IMG/VR virus record: IMGVR_UViG_3300033141_001123 | Coordinates: 1 to 43,405 of that record | DNA from: a virus | DNA length: 43,405 nt | Direction: 5' to 3' (one strand) | Shown here: positions 1 to 7,818 of the stretch, in pieces | Layout of the letters: each line of letters opens with the position of its first letter | How positions within the stretch are numbered: position 1 is the first letter of the stretch | Translations under genes and position numbers: made by a program | Notes under the pieces: generated by a model | What the model was told of the DNA's origin: nothing | The model's database searches: none | Seen by the model: the letters and a program-made list of their open reading frames with translations, nothing else

Positions 1-598
1 ATGCCCTTGTAAAACCATTCGTGTCTTCAGAGAAAGCGGCACCAAACTCATCAAGAGTTGAAGGGTTAGCAGACAGTGTATAAACAAACTCACCGACAGA
101 ACCACCTTCCATTGGTGCGGGTCTAACTGCCACTTTTGCATTTAACACAAAGTATGTCTGCCACACACGCTGACCGAATGACGCGCTACCCTCTTCTGAG
201 TCAATAGCTTCGCGCGAACCCCAAAGCATAATTGCCTCTTCTTCCCCAACTTTATCGGTAGCAAAACCGATGCGCCGTTCAGACTCGGAACCAAACGACG
301 TAGTAGATGTCAGAATAGCAATCGCATCCACATTAGTTTTTGTTACGCGCAATTCGCCACTAGGATTTTCCGTAGGTGGAAGCTGAAAAGTAAAGTAAGG
401 CTGATCATCTCCCAACGCTGTAATCCTTTGAGGATCGGGCACATTCAACGTCAGCGCCACAGCACCCTCAATAGGTTCACCACTATATGCTACACCAGCA
501 CCAGGAGAACCCTGTGTTTTCGGTGTACCATCGGTGTCCCTAACAAACACCCGTACAGCCCGTAGTCCAACTCCGGTTGTGACCTCATAAATCGACAT
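1..598 (-). CDS. Tail tube-like protein, C-terminus cut by window edge
   Basis: The reading frame opens at an ATG at 598 and runs off the left end without a stop, giving about 199 visible residues beginning MSIYEVTTGVGLRAV. A GAGGGAGGA ribosome site lies about nine bases upstream, and the start sits two bases from the stop of the preceding gene. The visible protein is soluble, rich in Thr/Val/Gly beta-type segments and free of membrane segments. I infer a major tail tube protein because it directly follows the neck and tail-terminator-like genes in an otherwise canonical morphogenesis order. No diagnostic motif confirms this, so another early tail or decoration protein is possible. Confidence 0.5.
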   Translation of the reverse strand, partial: MSIYEVTTGVGLRAVRVFVRDTDGTPKTQGSPGAGVAYSGEPIEGAVALTLNVPDPQRITALGDDQPYFTFQLPPTENPSGELRVTKTNVDAIAILTSTTSFGSESERRIGFATDKVGEEEAIMLWGSREAIDSEEGSASFGQRVWQTYFVLNAKVAVRPAPMEGGSVGEFVYTLSANPSTLDEFGAAFSEDTNGFTRA

Positions 599-600
599 GA

Positions 601-1095
601 TCAATTTTCCTCCCTCATCACTAGCAAAGCATATGTAAGCACCTCATAATCAAGCGCCAAAGCCCTATCGCGCATGTGTCCGCTCCTTCCTACCCATCTA
701 ATTGTTAATATTCCAATACCTTGATTGTCTGATACGTTAACTCGGAAGTTGTTAGGTTTCAAACGCTCCATCAATTCAACTCGCGCTGTCCTTATATTAT
801 GATAACCCTTTCCTCTATCCAACAGTCTGATGTGTACAACTTGTTCAGAAAGATATTCCTGCCTGCGACTAGGTTTCTCCGATGCGTCTTGAATCGACAC
901 TGCTAGTATTTTTGTTGGTGTGACATCGGATCTGCGTTGCTCGACTTCCCGTGATAGTATTACACTCGTTAAGTCTCCAGCTTCGTAAACGCCATCAGCG
1001 CCAGAAACTATCATAGCGCGAAACGATGCCAAATCTGCATGAGTCTTTAGATAATTCCAGATACAGGTTGCACCGTCTACGATGGTGATTGCCAT
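601..1095 (-). CDS. Tail terminator / neck-like protein
   Basis: This 164-residue protein has no recognisable catalytic motif. The segment RTARVELMERLKPNNF followed by beta-strand-like sequence, the size, and the place between head-closure genes and the tail-tube-like gene match tail terminator (tail completion) proteins, which cap the tail tube and join it to the neck. Its ATG overlaps the stop of the upstream gene (TAATG on the minus strand), so translation is probably coupled. The role is inferred mainly from position; an additional connector protein is the main alternative. Confidence 0.45.
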   Translation of the reverse strand: MAITIVDGATCIWNYLKTHADLASFRAMIVSGADGVYEAGDLTSVILSREVEQRRSDVTPTKILAVSIQDASEKPSRRQEYLSEQVVHIRLLDRGKGYHNIRTARVELMERLKPNNFRVNVSDNQGIGILTIRWVGRSGHMRDRALALDYEVLTYALLVMREEN

Positions 1096-1283
1096 TACGC
1101 ATTCTTTTCCGTGGGCAAGATTACAGGCACATATTGATAATTAGAGCAATTCAGACAAACAAGTATAGTTTTATCGTCTTTAGTAGTAACCACCAACTCC
1201 GATGACCCACACACAGAACATGTAAAGGTTTCAGGCGGCGCTACGAAACATCCTTCAGCGGAGAACACATCAATCTCGCTCAT
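1095..1283 (-). CDS. Small zinc-ribbon protein
   Basis: This 62-residue protein has one zinc-ribbon-type set of cysteines, CSVCGSSE followed about 20 residues later by CLNCSNYQ, enough to bind one zinc ion. I chose the ATG at 1283 because a GGAG site lies about nine bases upstream and it overlaps the preceding gene by 14 bases, a normal coupling distance. A start at 1310 would add MAINRRLFS but has a weaker ribosome site. Small zinc ribbons occur in the neck region of many phages, but the function here is unknown. Confidence 0.55.
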   Translation of the reverse strand: MSEIDVFSAEGCFVAPPETFTCSVCGSSELVVTTKDDKTILVCLNCSNYQYVPVILPTEKNA

Positions 1284-1632
1284 CGAGAATAATCTCCTGT
1301 TTATAGCCATTCTGTCCTAGGTGTGTTACCACGATAAAATTGCGTGCAATACCCGTAGAATCCTGAATGGCACGAACTTCATCATCGCTCTGCAACACGT
1401 CGGCATCATGTTCAAGAAGCAACAACACAAGTGACATCCCAACTGGAGCCTCACCACCGAATGTAGCTCTTGTTATTGCACGCGAGCTGGCTGGCATAAG
1501 AGTTCCAGTCATGGTGAATGTTCGCACGGGATCATCACGTGTTTCACCACGACGATATGCAGTGATACTCCACGGGTCTTGCGAGATAATGTGAGCGGTA
1601 TCCCTGCGGCGCACAACCAGATTTAGCCCCAT
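1270..1632 (-). CDS. Head-closure / stopper-like protein
   Basis: This 120-residue protein starts MGLNLVVRRRDTAHI and contains DPWSITAYRRGET. A short N-terminal segment followed by beta-rich sequence is typical of head-tail joining or stopper proteins that seal the connector after packaging. It sits directly after the putative connector adaptor gene, as head-closure genes do. I placed the start at 1632 because this ATG overlaps the stop of a tiny upstream reading frame (ATGGGGCTAA). A longer frame beginning with TTG at 1686 would add a hydrophobic leader but has no ribosome site of its own. Function is inferred from context. Confidence 0.45.
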   Translation of the reverse strand: MGLNLVVRRRDTAHIISQDPWSITAYRRGETRDDPVRTFTMTGTLMPASSRAITRATFGGEAPVGMSLVLLLLEHDADVLQSDDEVRAIQDSTGIARNFIVVTHLGQNGYKQEIILDERD

Positions 1633-1691
1633 GGAAGCACCCATGCAAACGCAAAAAGGAATATCACACAAATAATAAACGAGCAAATCAT
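1623..1691 (-). CDS. 22-residue hydrophobic micropeptide
   Basis: The frame encodes a 22-residue peptide starting MICSFIICVIFLFAFAW, almost entirely one membrane segment. An AGGGGGA ribosome site lies nine bases before the ATG. The stop codon overlaps the start of the head-closure-like gene (ATGGGGCTAA), an arrangement that couples translation of the two. It fills a gap between genes that would otherwise be empty. It could be a real membrane peptide or a translated leader that sets the rate of the next gene. Two similar peptides occur elsewhere in the same operon. Confidence 0.45.
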   Translation of the reverse strand: MICSFIICVIFLFAFAWVLPWG

Positions 1692-1704
1692 GAAAATTGT
1701 CCCC

Positions 1705-2397
1705 CTATCCCACCGCAACGGCTGATGCACCGTACTTATCGCGAACGCTATTGCGCAGCATAGTGATATGTTCGCGTAGAGCCTTTGGAATAAAATGCTT
1801 GGTGACGCGCGATTGCCCCTCAGAATAATCAGGCTCAAAGGCTATCTCGGCACTTTTACTGCCTAAAAACTCGGCAACCACTAAATCACAAACGATCTGC
1901 AAATCCTCATCAGGGATGTAATCGTAACCATCACCGGCATCATTGAGACTATGCTTTGCAGCATATAAGAGTACAATACCATCACTATCGTTTGCTGTTG
2001 GTTCCGGTGCTATGTAAATCGTCTTGTTTCTTTGCTCCCAATAACCAACAACACGATCAATATACTCGCCTTGATTAATGTCATCAATGACACGCTCAGA
2101 AATTAAGTGGTAGCGTGAGGGTTGATTAAGCATGAAAGCCTGTTCCGCCCCTGCACGCAGCTCAGCAAACATTTCACCCATCGGCCACCAATAACAACTG
2201 AGTACAGTCAAACAATCGGAAGGTAGAGCATATATAGTTTGATCCTCTACAATGTCAAGCGTCGTAGCTGTTATGATTCCATTGTAGCGACTGTAATAAT
2301 CAATTGCTTTGGCAATAAACCTGCTCAAACGAGCATCAGCAACGGTTTCAGTTGTGATAACGTCAGTGAAAGCTTGCACTATGTCAGCGGTTAGCAT
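1705..2397 (-). CDS. Head-tail connector adaptor protein
   Basis: This 230-residue protein opens with an alpha-helical segment, MLTADIVQAFTDVITTETVADARLS in outline, including a tyrosine-rich stretch AIDYYSRYNG. A beta-containing middle part follows (YALPSD, then YIAPEPTANDSDG) and a helical C-terminus. This pattern resembles the adaptor family that docks under the portal ring (gp6/gp15-like). The gene lies among the capsid and neck genes in the expected order. A GAGGTAGG ribosome site precedes the ATG. Family assignment is moderate because no single signature motif defines these proteins. Confidence 0.5.
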   Translation of the reverse strand: MLTADIVQAFTDVITTETVADARLSRFIAKAIDYYSRYNGIITATTLDIVEDQTIYALPSDCLTVLSCYWWPMGEMFAELRAGAEQAFMLNQPSRYHLISERVIDDINQGEYIDRVVGYWEQRNKTIYIAPEPTANDSDGIVLLYAAKHSLNDAGDGYDYIPDEDLQIVCDLVVAEFLGSKSAEIAFEPDYSEGQSRVTKHFIPKALREHITMLRNSVRDKYGASAVAVG

Positions 2398-2406
2398 TTC
2401 AATTAC

Positions 2407-2526
2407 CTACCTCTTACGACGGGATGGTCTACCTATTGGGCCAGAACCCTTACCACGACCTAGACCTTTTCCTTTACCACCACTTCTGATCTTACCGCCA
2501 GGGCACTTAGGTGTGCGCTTTACCAT
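2407..2526 (-). CDS. Small, very basic glycine-rich peptide
   Basis: This 39-residue peptide starts MVKRTPKCPGG and then alternates Gly with Lys/Arg (GGKGKGLGRGKGSGPIG) before ending RPSRRKR. Nearly half of its residues are Lys, Arg or Gly and there is essentially no acidic residue, so it should bind nucleic acid or another polyanion. A GGGGGA site precedes the ATG, and the ATG lies one base from the stop of the upstream glycosyltransferase. An in-frame upstream ATG at 2604 lies inside that glycosyltransferase and is less likely. I do not recognise a family. Confidence 0.5.
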   Translation of the reverse strand: MVKRTPKCPGGKIRSGGKGKGLGRGKGSGPIGRPSRRKR

Positions 2527-2527
2527 G

Positions 2528-3109
2528 TCAATCCCCCTTCCATTCCTTGTAAAACTGATTTTGTTGCTCTTGCCTTTCCACGCTTTTAAAGTGTTCCAAT
2601 ACACACTCGTAAGGCGCGGATGCTACCAGCAGATGGATTGATCTGTTAATGTCAATCCTCTCATGCAAGTCGCCCTCAAACCTAAAATTGTAACGGAACA
2701 AACGTGTGTGCCATTCATGTGTCATTTCGCCTATATCATTACCACCAACAGTATTGTGTCTATGGACGTTCACACCTTCATATATTGTGCTGCTTCTACT
2801 GTCCACAAAAGATGCCAACCAAGCAAGCAGGTCTTTTGTTGGCCACTCATCAGCATCAATGTGTAAAATCCACTCCTTTGTAGCTTTTGAGAGTGCTATG
2901 TTGCGAGCGACGCTAAAGCTGTGAGCAAGTGGTATCTGATACACTTTATCCGTAAACTGCCTTGCAATATCAAGTGTACCATCGGTAGAACCAGTGTCGG
3001 CAATGACAATTTCGTCAACATAGTTTTTAAGGTACTCCAACAACCTCGGTAGAAGTAAGGCTTCATTTTTGACCAGCAAATGCAAACTGGTATTACGTAT
3101 CCTTTCCAT
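2528..3109 (-). CDS. Family 2 glycosyltransferase (GT-A fold)
   Basis: This 193-residue enzyme has GT2 hallmarks: an N-terminal LLVKNEA strand (residues 11-17), the nucleotide-sugar motif DTGSTDGT (38-45) and the metal-binding DADEW (85-89). It should transfer a sugar from a nucleotide-activated donor to an unknown acceptor in the cytoplasm. The DADE form and the SVARN segment resemble the LPS-core/WaaE-like branch of GT2. I set the start at MERIRN because GGGGGA lies five bases upstream; an earlier ATG at 3136 would overlap the preceding gene. It lies inside the head gene cluster between the capsid gene and the connectors. Confidence 0.85.
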   Translation of the reverse strand: MERIRNTSLHLLVKNEALLLPRLLEYLKNYVDEIVIADTGSTDGTLDIARQFTDKVYQIPLAHSFSVARNIALSKATKEWILHIDADEWPTKDLLAWLASFVDSRSSTIYEGVNVHRHNTVGGNDIGEMTHEWHTRLFRYNFRFEGDLHERIDINRSIHLLVASAPYECVLEHFKSVERQEQQNQFYKEWKGD

Positions 3110-3120
3110 ATTTTCCCCCG

Positions 3121-4959
3121 TCAATCTGGATGCCACACACCCTGCAAAACACGCCCAGGCTGCCGTACATAAAAGGCGGCTGTGCTATGATCCTGACCAG
3201 TCACGCTGAACATAAAGAATCTCTTATCTTTCCCATATGGCTCAAGCTCGTAAACAAAGCGGTGTAAGACTCTGCGCCACTGATTTTCACGCATCAGTAT
3301 TGAGTTATTATCATAATACTCAGGATAGTATACAGACGGGACATTGAAGAAAACCTTGTCACTGAAACTAAGCGCCTTAGCAATCAAAGCCCTTATTTCC
3401 TTTGGCCCAAACCTCTGCAAATTACAACAGAAGATGCAGGCATCAGGTTGTAACCAACCACCACGTAGTATTCCTCGCTTATTCTCAACAAAAATGTTGC
3501 AAGACTTGACAACAAATCCAGTGGTACTTACGGATTGAGTGTCGTCGAGTAATGCAAATACCTTATAGCCAAGGTCTTTTAATTGCTGATGTAGAGTCTT
3601 AGAGCCCAAACCAATATCCCAGATAACCGAACCTTTTGGAAGATTTCTCTGTAGCAGTTCAATAAAAGGCGTGTGTTCCTTTAGCAAGAATCTAGCTGGC
3701 TTCCTGTTATGGCGCGAAGCACTTGTAGTAGGATCAATCATATTGACGATTGACATTAGCTTCTCGGCTGCTTTCTGCGTACTAAACTCATTAGCATACC
3801 ACTTGGCACCACGATAAGCTTTATCGAATGCCTTCTCTCTATTGCGGTAAACATCGCGCATAACATCAATCAGATAATCCCAATCAGCTACGTGCCACGT
3901 ACCACCTAGTGGAGAATCCTCTACGTGGTGTGTGGGAATCGGCCAATTGTACTTGCTGTTTACAAAGTCCAGCATTCCGGTATTAGCAGTAAAGATAGTA
4001 GGCAAACCTGTCGCCATTGCCTCTCTTGGTGGTAATGCGTAACCCTCACCTTTCGACGGAAAGACCATAGCATCCGCGTTGAGCAACCACTCCAACAATC
4101 GATTCGGAAGCCAATCCTCACTTATGATAGTTATGCGTGGATCGTCGAGGTCTGGTAACATATTCTCACCCCAACCGAACAATCCCAAGCGTGTCTTAAA
4201 CTGCATGGTTACTTTTGGATAATCTTTGTGTGGAAATGCACGCTTGAACACTTCCATAAGCTCAAGTGGGGCTTTTCTACCTGTTAAGGAGCCATAGGAA
4301 ACAAATTGGAAACTTTCATCATCTTTTGGTTTCCTACGTGTTGGTTTGAAATACATCTCATTCAGTGCCAACGGACACACCTTTATCGGAACGTTAACAA
4401 AAGATTCAAACGCATTCTTACTGTATTCACACGGTACAACAAGCATATCAACATTATAGCAATCATGCCGCCATTCAGGATGATTGACCAGTGGTTTGTC
4501 CGATTCATACATCGTGAATCCGATTCTGTATGGTGTAGGCAGTTTCTTAAACTCTCCTGGCGTTGCCATACAAATGCCTACACGATAAATATCAGTAAGA
4601 TTTTCGCTGAGCTTTGCGTGTGTAATCTCATCAAGGTTAGTTCTATCTATGAACCAGCACTGCCGCACAAACAAGTCAACATCAAGCTTTATTAACGCCA
4701 AAACCATGTTCTCAGCGGCAGTTCCATAACCATCACCCATACTGAAGGGTGACAGCCAATACAGTGACGTTCTACCATTTTGTTTCCAACGAAAGTCCTC
4801 GCTGTCAAGTATGCCATCAATGTCGGCCATTCTAGCAGTTAACATCCATATTGCATCAGCATAGCTGACCTGGGAAGGAACCAGCAACCATTTTAAAGGT
4901 GGTAGGTGGCTCCCTCCAGGTGCAACCTGCGTAATTGCAGTGATGTTCCGAACACGCAT
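3121..4959 (-). CDS. GT4 glycosyltransferase fused to a methyltransferase-like domain
   Basis: This 612-residue protein has two parts. Residues about 64-405 form a GT-B, GT4-type glycosyltransferase: SMGDGYGTA near the start, SYGSLTGRKAP (221-231), and PSKGEGYALPPREAMATG (301-318), the donor-binding region. Residues about 425-600 look like a SAM-dependent methyltransferase fold: GSVIWDIGLGSK (443-454), with a later FNVPSVYYPEYYDNN segment. The first 60 residues are unassigned. The start is supported by GGGGGAG seven bases upstream. The product may add and cap or methylate a sugar chain. The gene directly follows the major capsid gene, so virion proteins are plausible acceptors. The methyltransferase call is weaker than the GT4 call. 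Confidence 0.8.
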   Translation of the reverse strand: MRVRNITAITQVAPGGSHLPPLKWLLVPSQVSYADAIWMLTARMADIDGILDSEDFRWKQNGRTSLYWLSPFSMGDGYGTAAENMVLALIKLDVDLFVRQCWFIDRTNLDEITHAKLSENLTDIYRVGICMATPGEFKKLPTPYRIGFTMYESDKPLVNHPEWRHDCYNVDMLVVPCEYSKNAFESFVNVPIKVCPLALNEMYFKPTRRKPKDDESFQFVSYGSLTGRKAPLELMEVFKRAFPHKDYPKVTMQFKTRLGLFGWGENMLPDLDDPRITIISEDWLPNRLLEWLLNADAMVFPSKGEGYALPPREAMATGLPTIFTANTGMLDFVNSKYNWPIPTHHVEDSPLGGTWHVADWDYLIDVMRDVYRNREKAFDKAYRGAKWYANEFSTQKAAEKLMSIVNMIDPTTSASRHNRKPARFLLKEHTPFIELLQRNLPKGSVIWDIGLGSKTLHQQLKDLGYKVFALLDDTQSVSTTGFVVKSCNIFVENKRGILRGGWLQPDACIFCCNLQRFGPKEIRALIAKALSFSDKVFFNVPSVYYPEYYDNNSILMRENQWRRVLHRFVYELEPYGKDKRFFMFSVTGQDHSTAAFYVRQPGRVLQGVWHPD

Positions 4960-4990
4960 CTTATAGCTCCCCCTTGCTACCTAGATGACA

Positions 4991-6178
4991 TTACGATGTG
5001 ACAGTAATTGTGGCGTACATGTCCGACACGACCATTTTCTTACCATTTCTGGTACGGATATTTCGCGTCCATTTGTCCTTATTCTCGTAAGCCCCTGGAT
5101 GTGTTGCATCGTTAGGCCCGCGATAGTCTGCATAAACCAATGGCATTGCTGCTAGAGGAATATACGGAGCAAACACGTAGCCAGTATCAATGGTAGTTCT
5201 CGGATACGTTCCCATGATACCCTTTGCGGCAGGAATGTATGGCGTCATATAGATGTCCCAGAAGCCTTTGATGGAACCCATAAGCTGCACACCAGTTGAC
5301 ATTGGGCCAGGTGGAACCATACGCTCAAGTGGTACAAAGTCGGCAGCTTTCATAATAAAACCTGCCAACGTGGTGCCACAGATCACCCAATCTGCATTGC
5401 GAAATCTGTTGTTATAGATCAACATTTGAGCGTCGATCAGCGCATGGAAGATAGTCTCATACCAATCCTTAGCCTTAGTGTAGGCAGCAGGAACAGTCTG
5501 AGACCAATTCACATTACCGGCGCTAGCACCAGCAAGAATTTCATTGAGCATTCTGTGTTCAAGCTCACGTAGAATCTCACTACCAGCTGCTGCAACCAAT
5601 TCAGCACCAACGTCAAGATTCAAAGTACCTCGTGCATCCTCCTGTACTTCAGTAGACCATGTAACACCAAGGATGTCCTTTTCAGCGGTGAGAGTATCCT
5701 TTGTCACAGTCATCTTCATTCGTGCAGGAACAGCGTTCTCCTCAGAATATGAGTAGTCACTGTCAGGTGTCGTAACGTTAGTATTCGGCGTTACGTCCTC
5801 CCGCAAGAAGTCAAGATAGAAAATCTCACCAGTACCACCAGAGCTGAATGGCATAGGTTGAATGGAGGCGATTTTAGAGATGATAAGCTGCGGAAACACA
5901 TCGCGCACGATTGGTAGCGCGTATCGTACTGGCATCGAGACATCCGTAGTAAGCGTCACTTCAGCCCTGTTACCCATAGAACTGGCAATGGACTGATTCT
6001 CAAAGATGACCGCCATTATTCGATGAAGGTGTTCTGGAATCGGCTTCAGTGGATACTTTTTCGTACCACTACCAAGGTAGAACTCCCACTTATCGACAAG
6101 TCCATCAACATAAGCCCTCTGTGCTTCCTCGTACTGTTCAATGGTAGAACCCATCGGCATGATTATGTTAGCACTCAT
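4991..6178 (-). CDS. Major capsid protein, T4 gp23-like
   Basis: This 395-residue protein carries the stretch around residues 88-120, LPIVRDVFPQLI then IQPMPF and GTGEIFYLD, which matches the conserved block of gp23-type capsid proteins (R-x-x-x-P-x-L-I, the QPM motif, then G-x-G-x-I-F). Such proteins adopt the HK97 fold and build the icosahedral shell. It lies directly downstream of the protease-scaffold gene, the canonical order. It is shorter than T4 gp23 (about 520 residues). Two glycosyltransferase genes follow it closely, which raises the possibility that the capsid is glycosylated. Confidence 0.9.
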   Translation of the reverse strand: MSANIIMPMGSTIEQYEEAQRAYVDGLVDKWEFYLGSGTKKYPLKPIPEHLHRIMAVIFENQSIASSMGNRAEVTLTTDVSMPVRYALPIVRDVFPQLIISKIASIQPMPFSSGGTGEIFYLDFLREDVTPNTNVTTPDSDYSYSEENAVPARMKMTVTKDTLTAEKDILGVTWSTEVQEDARGTLNLDVGAELVAAAGSEILRELEHRMLNEILAGASAGNVNWSQTVPAAYTKAKDWYETIFHALIDAQMLIYNNRFRNADWVICGTTLAGFIMKAADFVPLERMVPPGPMSTGVQLMGSIKGFWDIYMTPYIPAAKGIMGTYPRTTIDTGYVFAPYIPLAAMPLVYADYRGPNDATHPGAYENKDKWTRNIRTRNGKKMVVSDMYATITVTS

Positions 6179-6204
6179 TTCATTTCTCTCCTTTATAACA
6201 GTTG

Positions 6205-7620
6205 TTATCGAATCCTGGAATTTCTTAGCATTCGCTCTACCTCTTCTGAATACACTGGCTCTTCAGGTACTAAGTCATCGTCTGGATCGTTGTTTCTGTC
6301 ATTAACAACACCCTTTGCCGATGAAGGTGTTCCAAAAGACGCATGATAGGTTGCAAGAGCACGCTCCTTAATCCCAGGCAACTTCTCAGCAATCTCGTCG
6401 ATGCTAGTAACTTCCTGCATCAAAACCTCTGCAATTGTAGAGCTCAGCCCCGCCTGCGAAGCTTTCAAAACAGCAAGGTCAAACTCATACTTTGACAGCT
6501 TAGCATTGGATTCGCTGAGAAGTCCCGTTAGCTCGGCAACATGCTCCTGGAGTTTGACATTAGGATCAGGAGCTTTAGTAGCCTTAGCCAGAGCAGTCTT
6601 GGTGTCCGCAAGCTCAGTCTCCAACGCTTTGATCTGTTCTTTTGCAGCATCTAGGTGTTTTGCCAGGTATTCATCAAGCAAATCCCTAGCATTGCTTTCT
6701 ATCTCTTCCAAAGTAACGTTTTCCCAGTTATCCATGTCGCTTTCCTCTCCTTTAACATCCAGCGTAGAAATATCCCTACCAAGTTCTTCAGGTTTAAACA
6801 CTCCTGCTCCAATTATACCAGCTTCATCGCAAAAGTCAATTCCAATAATTTTCGCATTCACCATCACCTCCAGATACCCAGTAACCTCTTTTTCACCATC
6901 GGCATTTACATCCTCTATCGGCTGTGTAAAACCTGTGACCTCATTCATGCGAACAGAAGTTTCCCTGACTACTTTATCGTAGTAAAGTTGAATCAAATCC
7001 CTGCCTTCTGATGTAGGTGAAATAAACGCAGCATAACGAATGACATCTCCATCTCTCCACAAAGGTTTAGTAACTCTACCAACAGGATTTTTGGTAGGCA
7101 TACCATAGAAGCCTTGACCATATGCGCTACCATGTTTGTTGTAAACGGTAATGGTGTGACCAAGTTCCATGTGTGCGTTGGTATTCTCCATGCACAGATC
7201 ATTAAACTCCGGTGAGTAAAACCGTTCACGCCCTGTACCTTGCTGACTGATTATATTGTCAATCAGCGCAATACCCTCATAGTGTAAGCCGTTACTTAGC
7301 GCCTCTGATAGCGAAAGTTCCTCAGCAACTACGCCCTGACCAAAAAGACTAACTAGCGTGTCACTGTTGATTTGTTCCTCAAGAACGGAAGCAAATGCCT
7401 CACCTTTGCGAGCCTTACGCCACTTACCATCAACACCTTTTCGATAACCGGCCTTGCGAAGAGCTTTATTCATAGCAGAATAGGCGATCCTGAAACGTCG
7501 AGCAACGTCTTTGTATCTTTTCACAAGTGAATTGTATGTGCTAATGAATATGTTAATAAACCTCTGTGGTATTCCTTTACCCCTCAATTGCCTTGGAGTC
7601 ACTCCCTTTTTGTATGGCAT
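6205..7620 (-). CDS. ChaB-like / prohead protease / scaffold fusion protein
   Basis: This 471-residue protein appears to have three parts. Residues 1-70 resemble the ChaB family: MPYKKG at the start, a helical middle, and AGYRKGVDGKWRKA at the end, like the ChaB Y-x-K-x-x-dG-x-W ending. Residues about 110-275 look like a prohead serine protease, with candidate catalytic residues His155 (ELGHTI), Ser222 (ETSVRM) and Asp262 (GIDFCDEAG); the IDF...AGIIGAGV stretch is typical. Residues about 300-400 are a charged coiled coil expected of scaffold. The protein would shape the procapsid and then cleave itself and its partners. It lies between portal and capsid genes, as expected. The ChaB portion is the least certain call. 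Confidence 0.8.
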   Translation of the reverse strand: MPYKKGVTPRQLRGKGIPQRFINIFISTYNSLVKRYKDVARRFRIAYSAMNKALRKAGYRKGVDGKWRKARKGEAFASVLEEQINSDTLVSLFGQGVVAEELSLSEALSNGLHYEGIALIDNIISQQGTGRERFYSPEFNDLCMENTNAHMELGHTITVYNKHGSAYGQGFYGMPTKNPVGRVTKPLWRDGDVIRYAAFISPTSEGRDLIQLYYDKVVRETSVRMNEVTGFTQPIEDVNADGEKEVTGYLEVMVNAKIIGIDFCDEAGIIGAGVFKPEELGRDISTLDVKGEESDMDNWENVTLEEIESNARDLLDEYLAKHLDAAKEQIKALETELADTKTALAKATKAPDPNVKLQEHVAELTGLLSESNAKLSKYEFDLAVLKASQAGLSSTIAEVLMQEVTSIDEIAEKLPGIKERALATYHASFGTPSSAKGVVNDRNNDPDDDLVPEEPVYSEEVERMLRNSRIR

Positions 7621-7632
7621 CGTCTCATCCTC

Positions 7633-7818
7633 CTAAACACCTATGAACTGTTTGATTAAACCAAGAGAGACCGCTAGAAAGACAGCACAAACCAACCATT
7701 TGAGCCACTTAATATCATTCTGTACAACACCCAGTTCATGATTGGTTTTTATAATGTGTTCACTAAGCGTTGCCCACCCATCTTTAAACTCCGCTATCTG
7801 TCTTTTACTTATCCACAT
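7633..7818 (-). CDS. Small membrane protein, XhlA-like
   Basis: This 61-residue protein has a helical N-terminal half followed by QNDIKWLKWLVCAVFLAVSLGLIKQF, a single C-terminal membrane segment. Helix, then IKWLKW, then membrane resembles XhlA/hemolysin-associated small phage proteins. I chose ATG at 7818 because a perfect AGGAGG lies six bases upstream. It overlaps the end of the portal gene by 14 bases. Its place between portal and protease is unusual for a lysis protein, so it could instead tether procapsid assembly to the membrane. The function is not established. Confidence 0.55.
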   Translation of the reverse strand: MWISKRQIAEFKDGWATLSEHIIKTNHELGVVQNDIKWLKWLVCAVFLAVSLGLIKQFIGV

